A DNA stretch of 64,000 nt, taken from the NCBI RefSeq assembly GCF_040681875.1, contig NZ_JBFAZP010000009.1:186001-250000 (forward strand). The letters run 5' to 3'. How positions within the stretch are numbered: position 1 is the first letter of the stretch; each line of letters begins with the position of its first letter. The translations under genes and the position numbers were made by a program. Below the pieces are notes generated by a model, which was not told where the DNA came from, ran no database searches, and saw only the letters and a program-made list of their open reading frames with translations. Below are positions 1-7,212 of this stretch, one piece after another. The stretch is from Longispora sp040681875 (lineage in GTDB: Bacteria > Actinomycetota > Actinomycetes > Mycobacteriales > Micromonosporaceae).

Positions 1-74
1 GCGAGCGCGACATCCTGGTTGTTCTGATCCTTGAGGGTGAAAACGGGCGCAGTCGTACCGGGCTGCAGGGTCAC
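1..74 (-). CDS. Peroxiredoxin, N-terminal fragment
   Basis: Only the first 24 or so codons are inside the window; the gene continues past the left edge. The minus-strand reading begins with GTG at 72-74 behind an AAGGAG ribosome site. It gives MTLQPGTTAPVFTLKDQNN, the usual opening of AhpC/TSA-type peroxiredoxins (AhpE/Bcp class): a PGxxAPxFTLxD strand-turn just before the catalytic Cys region. The catalytic cysteine itself is not visible. Genes of this family sit next to DUF3052 and aceE in many actinomycetes, which supports the call. It lies 12 nt downstream of the DUF3052 gene on the same strand and is probably co-transcribed with it. Confidence 0.75.
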   Translation of the reverse strand, partial: MTLQPGTTAPVFTLKDQNNQDVAL

Positions 75-86
75 TAGCGTGGCTCC

Positions 87-521
87 TTAACGCTGCTTCT
101 TCGCGGAACGCGGGGCGACCAGCTTGACCGCTGCCCAGTCCTTGCCCGCGTTGATGCTGGACGTCTGTGCGAGCCCGGCCGTCGGCGCGGACTCTGAGAT
201 CTCGCCCGGCTCGACGTGACCGTCGCGCCCCGACTTCGGAGTCAGCAGCCAGACGAACCCGTCGTCTGCCAGCGGGCTCAGCGCGTCCACGAGAATGTCC
301 ACCAGGTCGCCGTCGCCGTCTCGCCACCACAGCAGCGCAACGTCGACAACCTCATCGGTGTCCTCGTCGACGAGCTCGCCGCAGCGGTCGATCAGTGCGT
401 CGCGGAGATCCTCGTCGACGTCGTCGTCGTACCCCATCTCCATTACGACCATGCCCGGCTCAATCCCGAGCCGGTCCACCAGACTCTTGATACCGTCGGC
501 CTGGCCAGCCGTCGCGCTCAC
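87..521 (-). CDS. DUF3052 family protein
   Basis: A 144-residue acidic soluble protein of the actinobacterial DUF3052 family, whose biochemical role is unknown. I start it at GTG (519-521), reading VSATAGQAD, because a GAGGAGG ribosome site lies just upstream; the open frame runs further back but without family-like sequence. The N-terminal half is rich in Asp/Glu (GYDDDVDEDLRDAL), the centre reads VDVALLWWRDGDGDLVD, and the C terminus is basic. The family is usually found divergent from aceE and next to a peroxiredoxin, exactly as here. No membrane segment or signal peptide is visible. Confidence 0.85.
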   Translation of the reverse strand: MSATAGQADGIKSLVDRLGIEPGMVVMEMGYDDDVDEDLRDALIDRCGELVDEDTDEVVDVALLWWRDGDGDLVDILVDALSPLADDGFVWLLTPKSGRDGHVEPGEISESAPTAGLAQTSSINAGKDWAAVKLVAPRSAKKQR

Positions 522-825
522 TGTCGAGTGCCTCCTCGTCGAAGTCTGCGAGCGTCCCAGCGACGCCCTCAGTGTGTAGTCCACACAGCCATACTGCCCC
601 GGCGCAAGTGGCACGCCCTCGGAATTTGGCCAACTCGCCGGAGAATACCCGTCTGACCTCCTCAACGGGACAGCGGGCGCCCGCAGACTCCGCACGGGAG
701 CGTAAAGCTACTGGTGAGTAGCTGTGTCGATCGTCGCGTACGTGGCCGGGCGGCGTGACGGAACACCCCCCGCAGGGCAGGATGAGTACTGAAAAGCCGA
801 CTTTCTTGAACACGAAGGAACGCCT
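522..825. promoter_or_regulatory. Divergent DUF3052/aceE promoter region
   Basis: This 304-nt spacer between the divergent DUF3052 and aceE genes holds no convincing gene. Its clearest element is a perfect inverted repeat at 706-723, AGCTACTGGTGAGTAGCT (7-bp arms, 4-nt centre), about 100 nt before the aceE start. It is placed like an operator. The regulator is not identifiable from sequence. A GAAGGA ribosome site sits at 814-819 for aceE. Confidence 0.5.
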
Positions 826-3564
826 GTGGCCATCGAACGCAAGCGCCCGGTCATCAGCGACGGCCTTCCGAGCCAGCTCCCGGACATCGATCCGGCGGAG
901 ACGCTCGAGTGGATCGAGTCGCTGGACGGGGTCATCGACGAGCGAGGCCGGCAGCGCGCCCGGTACGTGATGTTGAGTCTTCTCGAACGCGCCCGTGAGC
1001 GTCAGGTCGGCGTCCCGCCGCTCACCACGACCGACTACATCAACACGATCCCGCCGGAGAGCGAGCCGTGGTTCCCGGGCGACGAGGCCCTCGAACGCCG
1101 GATCCGCGCCTTCATCCGGTGGAACGCCGCCATGACGGTCCAGCGCGCCCAGCGCCCCGGGGTGGGTGTCGGTGGTCACATCTCGACCTACGCCAGCTCC
1201 GCGAGCCTCTACGAGGTGGGCTTCAACCACTTCTTCCGGGGCAAGAACCATCCGGGCGGCGGGGACCAGATCTTCTACCAGGGGCACGCCAGCCCCGGCA
1301 TGTACGCCCGCGCCTTCCTGGAGGGCCGGCTCTCCGGGGACCAGCTCGATGGGTTCCGCCAGGAGCTGTCGCACGCGGGCGGCGGCCTGCCGTCGTACCC
1401 CCATCCTCGGTTGATGCCGGACTTCTGGGAGTTCCCGACGGTGTCGATGGGCCTCGGCTCACTCAACGCCGTGTACCAGGCGCGGTTCAACCGCTACCTG
1501 CACAACCGGGGCATCAAGGACACGTCCGACCAGCGGGTGTGGGCGTTCCTCGGCGACGGCGAGACGGACGAGCCCGAGGTGCTGGGCTCGCTGGGCATCG
1601 CGGCCCGCGAGGAGCTGGACAACCTGACCTTCGTGGTCAACTGCAACCTCCAGCGGCTCGACGGCCCGGTCCGCGGCAACGGCAAGATCATGCAGGAGCT
1701 GGAGAGCCACTTCCGCGGCGCCGGCTGGAACGTGATCAAGGTCGTCTGGGGCCGGGAGTGGGACCCGCTGCTCGCCGCCGACAGCGACGGCGCGCTGGTC
1801 AACCTCATGAACACCACGCCCGACGGTGACTACCAGACCTACAAGGCGGAGTCCGGCGCGTTCGTGCGCGAGCACTTCTTCGGCCGCGACGTGCGGACCA
1901 AGAAGATGGTCGAGCCGATGTCCGACGACGAGATCTGGGGTCTCAAGCGCGGCGGGCACGACTACCGCAAGCTGTACGCGGCGTACAAGGCGGCCACCGA
2001 GCACACCGGCCAGCCGACCGTGATCCTCGCCAAGACGATCAAGGGCTGGACGCTGGGCGGCAACTTCGAGGGCCGCAACGCCACGCACCAGATGAAGAAG
2101 CTGACGGTCGACGACCTCAAGACGTTCCGGGACCGGCTGTACATCCCGGTGACCGACGAGCAGCTCGCCGACCCGTACGCGGCGCCCTACTACCACCCGG
2201 GCACCGACTCCGACGAGTACGCCTACATGATGGAACGCCGCTCCCAGCTCGGCGGCAGCATGCCGAGCCGCAGCCGCAAGATCATTCCTCTGGCGCTCCC
2301 GCCGAAGGAGGTCTACGCGGACATGAAGAAGGGTTCCGGCAAGCAGCGGGTCGCCAGCACCATGGCGTTCGTCCGGCTGCTCAAGGACCTGATGAAGGAC
2401 AAGAACATCGGCAAGCGCTGGGCGCCGATCATCCCGGACGAGGCGCGCACGTTCGGCATGGACGCCATGTTCCCGACGGCGAAGATCTACTCCCCGCACG
2501 GCCAGAACTACCTGCCGGTCGACCGGGAGCTGTTCCTGTCGTACAAGGAGTCCACGGCCGGCCAGATCCTGCACGAGGGCATCAACGAGGCCGGCTCGGT
2601 CGCGAGCTTCACGGCGGCGGGCACGTCCTACGCCACCCACGGCGAGCCGATCATCCCGCTGTACATCTTCTACTCGATGTTCGGCTTCCAGCGCACCGCC
2701 GACGGCATCTGGGCGGCCGCCGACCAGATGGCCCGGGGCTTCCTGATCGGGGCCACCGCCGGGCGCACCACGCTCAACGGCGAGGGCCTCCAGCACGAGG
2801 ACGGGCACTCGCTGCTGATCGCGGCGACGAACCCGGCGATCGTGTCGTACGACCCGGCGTGGGCGTACGAGATCGCGTACATCATGGAAGACGGTCTCCG
2901 CCGGATGTTCGGCGAGGCGCCCGAGGACATCATCTACTACCTGACGGTGTACAACGAGCCGACGCTGCAGGTCGCCGAGCCGGCGAACCTCGACGTCAAC
3001 GGCCTGCTCAAGGGCATCTACCGCTACGCCGAGGCCGCGCAGCACCCCAACCTGCCCCGGGCGAACATCCTCGCCTCGGGCACGGGCATGGGCTGGGCGG
3101 TCAAGGCGCAGCACCTGCTCGCCGAGGAGTGGGGCGTGGCCGCCGACGTCTGGTCGGTGACCTCCTGGACGGAGCTGCGCCGCGACGCCATCGAGTGCGA
3201 GGAGCACAACCTCCTGCACCCGGAGGAGCCGCCCCGCGTGCCGTTCGTCACCCAGCAGCTGGCCGACGCGGCGGGCCCGAAGATCGCGGTCAGCGACTTC
3301 ATGCGCGCCGTCCAGGACCTGATCTCGCGCTGGGTCCCGGGCGAGTACACCTCGCTGGGCACCGACGGCTGGGGCCGCTCCGACACCCGGGGCGCGCTGC
3401 GGCGGCACTTCCACGTCGACGCCGAGTCGATCGTGGTCGCGACCCTCCAGCAGCTCGCGGCGACCGGCCAGGTGCCGGCCGACGTGGTCGCGCAGGCGGT
3501 CAAGAAGTACCAGCTGCTCGACGTGAACGCGATCGACGTGGTCGAGGCGGGCGGCGAGAGCTAG
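826..3564 (+). CDS. aceE: Pyruvate dehydrogenase E1 component (homodimeric)
   Basis: A 912-residue cytosolic enzyme that decarboxylates pyruvate with thiamine diphosphate and acetylates the lipoyl domain of E2, feeding acetyl-CoA to the TCA cycle and to fatty-acid synthesis. Length and collinearity match the homodimeric E1 type (E. coli AceE is close to 890 residues). The N-terminal third carries the substrate-channel segment GVGVGGHISTYASSA and the phrase FFRGKNHPGGGDQIFYQGHASPG. The thiamine-diphosphate/Mg motif GDGETDEPE...NCN lies near residues 243-275. The GTG start at 826 has a GAAGGA site 6 nt upstream. It is transcribed alone: a divergent gene precedes it and a strong hairpin terminator follows at once. 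Identification is secure; regulation may involve the palindrome at 706-723. Confidence 0.97.
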   Translation: MAIERKRPVISDGLPSQLPDIDPAETLEWIESLDGVIDERGRQRARYVMLSLLERARERQVGVPPLTTTDYINTIPPESEPWFPGDEALERRIRAFIRWNAAMTVQRAQRPGVGVGGHISTYASSASLYEVGFNHFFRGKNHPGGGDQIFYQGHASPGMYARAFLEGRLSGDQLDGFRQELSHAGGGLPSYPHPRLMPDFWEFPTVSMGLGSLNAVYQARFNRYLHNRGIKDTSDQRVWAFLGDGETDEPEVLGSLGIAAREELDNLTFVVNCNLQRLDGPVRGNGKIMQELESHFRGAGWNVIKVVWGREWDPLLAADSDGALVNLMNTTPDGDYQTYKAESGAFVREHFFGRDVRTKKMVEPMSDDEIWGLKRGGHDYRKLYAAYKAATEHTGQPTVILAKTIKGWTLGGNFEGRNATHQMKKLTVDDLKTFRDRLYIPVTDEQLADPYAAPYYHPGTDSDEYAYMMERRSQLGGSMPSRSRKIIPLALPPKEVYADMKKGSGKQRVASTMAFVRLLKDLMKDKNIGKRWAPIIPDEARTFGMDAMFPTAKIYSPHGQNYLPVDRELFLSYKESTAGQILHEGINEAGSVASFTAAGTSYATHGEPIIPLYIFYSMFGFQRTADGIWAAADQMARGFLIGATAGRTTLNGEGLQHEDGHSLLIAATNPAIVSYDPAWAYEIAYIMEDGLRRMFGEAPEDIIYYLTVYNEPTLQVAEPANLDVNGLLKGIYRYAEAAQHPNLPRANILASGTGMGWAVKAQHLLAEEWGVAADVWSVTSWTELRRDAIECEEHNLLHPEEPPRVPFVTQQLADAAGPKIAVSDFMRAVQDLISRWVPGEYTSLGTDGWGRSDTRGALRRHFHVDAESIVVATLQQLAATGQVPADVVAQAVKKYQLLDVNAIDVVEAGGES

Positions 3565-3575
3565 TCGTTCCATCG

Positions 3576-3617
3576 GGAGGGTGGGGCCGGTCACGCACCG
3601 GCCCCACCCTCCTTTTT
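3576..3617 (+). terminator. Rho-independent terminator of aceE
   Basis: A perfect 16-bp GC-rich stem (3576-3591 with 3597-3612), 5-nt loop CACGC, then TTTTT. It starts 11 nt after the aceE stop. Confidence 0.95.
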
Positions 3618-3781
3618 CGTTGGGTACGAGGTGCCAGCGGCTCCCCGGGGGGCGTGGCCCCGGTCCCGCCTCCGGGTGGCCCGGAAAGGGGCCCGGCGCG
3701 TGGCTAGGGGCTCGGCGCGTGGCGCCACGGCCTCCCCGGATGCCGCCCGGCAGCGGGACGGTGCGCCGCCGCCCGGAGCGC

Positions 3782-3787
3782 TAGGGT
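3782..3787 (+). promoter_or_regulatory. -10 box of a leaderless gene
   Basis: TAGGGT ends 8 nt before the ATG at 3796 and there is no ribosome site, as expected for a leaderless transcript starting at the ATG. Confidence 0.5.
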
Positions 3788-3795
3788 CGGGTGCC

Positions 3796-4751
3796 ATGCG
3801 CCTGGTGACCTTCGATCCCGCCACCGCCACCGACCCGGAGTGGGCCGAGCTGCACGCCCTGTCCGTCGCGCACCTGGCTGCCGTGGCCCCCAACGAACCG
3901 CCGCCGACCCCGGCGGAGCTGCGCCGGGACTACGGGCCGACCTCGGCCACGGTCCGGCTGTGGAGCCGGATGCTTCGGAGCGGCCCGGACGAACTGGCCG
4001 GCTACGCCCGGCTGACCGTCCACGACGGCGAGGACACCGGCTACCTGCACGCCCTGGTCCTCGCGGCGGAACACCGGCGCGCCGGGCACGGTCGGCGACT
4101 GTTGGACGCGGCCGTCGAGGAGGCCCGCGCGGCCGGCTGCCGCAACCTGGTCGGCTGGACGGCCGGGCCGGCCGGTGCGGCGTTCCTGTCGGCGGTCGGC
4201 GCCCGGGTCACCGGCAGCTACCGGCGGTCGATCGCGCGGCTGCCCGTCACGGTCCCGGCTCCGGCGCTCGCCCCCGGCTACCGGCTGCTGACCTGGGCCG
4301 GTCCGGCGCCCGAGGAGCTGGTCGACTCGTACGCCGTGGCCCGGGAGGCCATCAACGACGCGCCACGCGACGCCGACGAGGCACCGGAGCGGTACACGGC
4401 CGGGCGGATCCGCGAGATCGAGACCCGGCTGGCCGGCCGGGGCCAGCACCTGCGGGTCACCGTCGCGCTGGACCCCGACGACCGGGTGGTCGGCTTCACG
4501 GGGCTGTACGTCTCCCCGAGTCGGGTTCCACCGTGTCCACGGGCGACGCGGCGGTTCTGCCCGCCCACCGGGGCCGGGGCCTGGCCGGGGCGATCAAGCA
4601 CGAGTCGCTGCGCCTGCTGGCCGTCGCCCGGCCGGACGTCACCGAGGTGTCCACCGGCAACGACACCCGCAACGTGGCGATGCTCGCCGTGAACGACCGG
4701 GTGGGCTTCACCGAGACCTCCACCTGGACCCAGGCGATCCTGGACCTGTGA
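3796..4751 (+). pseudogene. GNAT N-acetyltransferase, frameshifted
   Basis: The reading from ATG 3796 gives a two-lobed GNAT-like protein. The first lobe carries the acetyl-CoA loop (AAEHRRAGHGRRLLD). The second is open until about 4517, where the sequence switches frame. Past that point the family-like text (AVLPAHRGRGLAGAIKHESL ... GNDTRNVAMLAVNDRVGF) continues one frame over and stops at 4751. Restoring one G in the CCCCGAG run near 4515-4520 would join the halves into about 318 residues. So it is either a single-base deletion that inactivates the protein or an assembly error. The second lobe holds the better Q/RxxGxG/A motif, so a protein truncated at the shift would lose its likely active domain. 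The substrate is not predictable. Confidence 0.75.
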
Positions 4752-4860
4752 GCCGGGGAAGACCTTGGACACACGGGCCGGCGGGCCGGCGAGCCCGAGG
4801 CCTGTGAGCCGGCCGGTGGGCCGAGGGCGGTAGGCCGGGGGCGGTAGGCCGGGGGCGGGG

Positions 4861-4980
4861 CCGGAGGCCGGTGAGCCGGGGCCGAGGCCGGTGAGCTGGG
4901 GCCGAGGCCGGTGAGCTGGGGCCGAGGCCGGTGAGCTGGGGCCGAGGCCGGTGAGCTGGGGCCGAGGCCGATGGGCCGGG
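4861..4980. repeat. Six 20-bp tandem repeats
   Basis: Six head-to-tail 20-bp units, consensus GCCGAGGCCGGTGAGCTGGG. Units 2-5 are identical and the outer two are degenerate. Related 14-bp units (TAGGCCGGGGGCGG) lie just before, at about 4831-4860. They fill the spacer between two acetyltransferase genes. Confidence 0.95.
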
Positions 4981-5061
4981 GCAGGTGGTCCGGGGCCGGC
5001 GGGCTGGGGCCGGCGGGCTGGTGGGCCCGGGAACTCGGATGCCCCGGGTCGGTCCCTCCCG

Positions 5062-5067
5062 TAGTTT
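5062..5067 (+). promoter_or_regulatory. -10 box of a leaderless gene
   Basis: TAGTTT ends 7 nt before the GTG at 5075. No ribosome site is present. Confidence 0.5.
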
Positions 5068-5074
5068 CGGGCCG

Positions 5075-5572
5075 GTGACCCCGATTCTGCGTACCGCCCG
5101 GCTCGCACTGCGGCCGTATGTGCCCGAGGACGAGGAGGGCTTCGTCCGGTTGTTCAGCGACGCGGACGTGACCCGGTGGATGGGGATCCCGAGGGACCCG
5201 CGCGCACTGTTCCGGCGCGGCTTCACGGAACCGCACCTGATCACGTGGGACGTCTGGGCGATAGTGGAAGGCGACGGGTACGTCGGGCACGCCGAGATCA
5301 AGCCGAGCCCCGACCCGCAGGTCGACGGCCACGAACTGGTCTACGCGCTGCTCCCGGAGGCGTGGGGGCGCGGGCTGGGCACGGAGGTCGCGGAGGCCGT
5401 CACGGCGCACGGGCTCGGCGCGCTCGGCCTGGCCGAGGTGCACGCGACCGTCGACCCGGACAACGCGGCCTCGCTGGCCCTGCTGCGCCGCCTCGGGTAC
5501 GCCGACGTCCGCGACCTGGTGGACCCCTCCGACGGCGAGGTCAGCCGCCTGTTGACCCGTTCCCGCGCCTGA
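5075..5572 (+). CDS. GNAT N-acetyltransferase (RimJ/RimL-like)
   Basis: A 165-residue acetyltransferase. The N-terminal LRTARLALRPYVPEDEEGF is the hallmark opening of the RimJ/RimL branch (Acetyltransf_3). The acetyl-CoA pyrophosphate loop appears as LLPEAWGRGLGTE, and VDPDNAASLALLRRLGY is the conserved C-terminal strand-helix. I take GTG 5075 as the start because the family opening begins there and a TAGTTT box lies 7 nt upstream; the frame is open further back only through repeat-derived sequence. Members acetylate ribosomal proteins, small amines or antibiotics, so the substrate is unknown. It is flanked by two other GNAT genes of distinct sequence, so this is a cluster rather than a recent tandem copy. 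Confidence 0.85.
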   Translation: MTPILRTARLALRPYVPEDEEGFVRLFSDADVTRWMGIPRDPRALFRRGFTEPHLITWDVWAIVEGDGYVGHAEIKPSPDPQVDGHELVYALLPEAWGRGLGTEVAEAVTAHGLGALGLAEVHATVDPDNAASLALLRRLGYADVRDLVDPSDGEVSRLLTRSRA

Positions 5573-5784
5573 GGCAGCTCACCCTCGCACGGCCCAAGCG
5601 CAGCCTCACTCCTCCGGACGCCCCGCCGACGGCCGCCAGGTGGGCTGCGATCCGGCCTCGACACCTGAGCCGGGCCGGCAGGCGTCGGCACCGTCCCGCG
5701 ACCGGTCGCACGGTGGGCCGGCGGCCGGCGGGTGGCGGGTGTAACTCGGTTGGCCCGGTCCGGTGGGTCGGGGAGAATCGGGCG

Positions 5785-6330
5785 ATGGAGCCTGATGAGA
5801 CCCTGAACTGCGAGGATGTCGTCCTCCGCCGGGTGCGCCCCGAGTTCGCCGACGAGCTGCACGCGCTGATCGAGGACGGCCGCGAGCACATCGCCTCGTG
5901 GATGCCGTGGGCCGTCGAGCAGACCTACCAGGACACCGTCGAGTTCCTGGCGCGCTCCGTGGAGAACTGGGACAGCGGCGAGAACTTCAACTACTCGATC
6001 TTCGTCGACGGCCGGCTCGTCGGGGGTACCGGCCTGATGACCCGGCGGGGCCCCGGCACCCTGGAGATCGGCTACTGGCTGCACCCGGACGCCGTCGGCA
6101 AGGGCATCGTGACCCGGGCCTGCCGGGCGCAGATCGCGGCCGCGTTCGCGCTGCCCGGCATCGAGCGGGTCGAGATCGTGCACGACGCGGCCAACACCCG
6201 CAGCGGCGCGGTACCGGCCCGGCTCGGCTTCACCGAGGTCGAACGGGTGCCCGCCGAGCAGCGGTCCGGGAACCACACCGGGCTGGATGTGGTCTGGCGG
6301 CTGACCCGGTCCGGAGCTACTGTGAGTTGA
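5785..6330 (+). CDS. GNAT N-acetyltransferase (RimJ/RimL-like)
   Basis: A 181-residue protein from ATG 5785. It resembles RimL-type ribosomal-protein-serine acetyltransferases: LRRVRPEFADELHALIEDGREHI at the N terminus, the phrase ASWMPWAVEQTYQDTVEFL typical of the RimL branch, a central beta strand LEIGYWLHPDAVGKGIVTRA carrying the acetyl-CoA loop, and VEIVHDAANTRSGAVPARLGF near the end. No signal peptide. The stop overlaps the ATG of the next small gene by one base (TGATG at 6328-6332), so this enzyme and the following pair are probably one operon. Which protein or metabolite it acetylates cannot be told from sequence. Confidence 0.85.
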   Translation: MEPDETLNCEDVVLRRVRPEFADELHALIEDGREHIASWMPWAVEQTYQDTVEFLARSVENWDSGENFNYSIFVDGRLVGGTGLMTRRGPGTLEIGYWLHPDAVGKGIVTRACRAQIAAAFALPGIERVEIVHDAANTRSGAVPARLGFTEVERVPAEQRSGNHTGLDVVWRLTRSGATVS

Positions 6331-6551
6331 TGACCGCCGCTCGCACTGCGGCTATCACAGCCGCTCTCGCCTCCCCGTCCCATCCAGTAGACCCGTCACT
6401 CCGGCGCGCCGAGAACCTTCGCGAGAAGGGCAAGTCTCCAAGCCTCGAGGAGTACACGGACCGGTTACGCCCCTGGTTGGCTGAGCCCGAGCGGCTCGCG
6501 GCCAACCTGATGGCCAAGGACGCAGCCGCGCTCGCACGCCGCGGCGCATGA
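6330..6551 (+). CDS. Small antitoxin-like protein
   Basis: A 73-residue charged protein. The start ATG 6330-6332 overlaps the upstream acetyltransferase stop, and its own stop overlaps the next start by 4 nt (ATGA at 6548-6551). The sequence is largely helical (AENLREKGKSPSLEEYTDRLRPWL ... NLMAKDAAALARRGA). I do not recognise the family. Its size, charge and coupling to a PIN-like gene fit the antitoxin half of a type II toxin-antitoxin pair; that is inference from context. No DNA-binding fold is obvious. Confidence 0.55.
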   Translation: MTAARTAAITAALASPSHPVDPSLRRAENLREKGKSPSLEEYTDRLRPWLAEPERLAANLMAKDAAALARRGA

Positions 6552-6946
6552 TCGGTGGAGTGAGCGGCTGGGTCCTCGACGTGGCCGCGCTCCTCGAATT
6601 CGCCGACGCCACCTCCTACGCGACCGCCGTCACCCGGGCGGCCCGCCGGCACAGCCTGACGATGCTGGTGCCGATCGGCGTGCTCGCGGAGGTCTACGCC
6701 GCCCGCCCGCTGGAACGCAACCGCCTGCGCCTGGTGCCGGTCCGCGACGAGCAGGACATGTGGCTGCTGTCGTTGCCGAGCGAGATGCCGCCCGACCTGC
6801 TGGACCGCTACACCGTGATGGCCGACGGCGACCGGACGGCGGCGCATGTGGCGTTGCTGGCGTTGCAGCGGGGCTGGCCGGTCGTCACAGACCGCGACCA
6901 GCTCTTCCAGCGGATCGTGCCGGGGGTCCAGACGATCCCGGCGTGA
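6548..6946 (+). CDS. PIN-domain-like protein, possible VapC-type toxin
   Basis: A 132-residue protein whose motif spacing fits a PIN-fold RNase: an Asp after the first strand (WVLDVAALLEFA, Asp11), a Glu in the second helix (IGVLAEVYA, about residue 50), and Asp residues late in the protein (MADGDRTAAHVALLAL and PVVTDRDQLF). The order D-E-D-D with AHVALLAL before a VVTDRD strand is the usual VapC layout, although the first strand is divergent. It is translationally coupled to the 73-residue protein upstream, the arrangement of VapBC-type pairs. RNase activity and target are unproven. Convergent with the hydrolase gene downstream. Confidence 0.6.
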   Translation: MIGGVSGWVLDVAALLEFADATSYATAVTRAARRHSLTMLVPIGVLAEVYAARPLERNRLRLVPVRDEQDMWLLSLPSEMPPDLLDRYTVMADGDRTAAHVALLALQRGWPVVTDRDQLFQRIVPGVQTIPA

Positions 6947-7166
6947 GCGGTGCGGCGCCTCGCCGGCGCGGGCTGGCCGGGGAGTTCTCGCGCGCCCAGC
7001 GAGGTGCGGGCGGGTCGACGCCCGGGCGGCCGGCTCCGGATCGGCGGTGTGCGGCGCGCGACCATGCGAGGCTCGCGCCGCCGCGCGCCGGCCCAGGAAC
7101 CGACTCGTAACCCTCTGACGAAGTTGACCTGGCTTCTGACCTGGCTTTCGATCTGAGATGGGGTGC

Positions 7167-7205
7167 CCCGCTGAGGGCTGGCGGGCAAACGTCGTCCTCA
7201 GCGGG
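7167..7205. terminator. Inverted repeat between convergent genes
   Basis: Perfect 10-bp arms CCCGCTGAGG / CCTCAGCGGG (7167-7176 and 7196-7205) with a 19-nt loop, 8 nt past the end of the minus-strand hydrolase. No T run follows, so a bidirectional terminator role is only likely. Confidence 0.45.
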
Positions 7206-7212
7206 CCACCTC

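Noticed and set aside
1459..3594. A 711-codon antisense frame over aceE
   Set aside because: It mirrors the codon bias of aceE, has no family-like sequence and no ribosome site, and the sense strand is unmistakable.
4861..4980. Possible CRISPR array
   Set aside because: The units are directly adjacent with no unique spacers, so this is a simple tandem repeat; no cas genes nearby.
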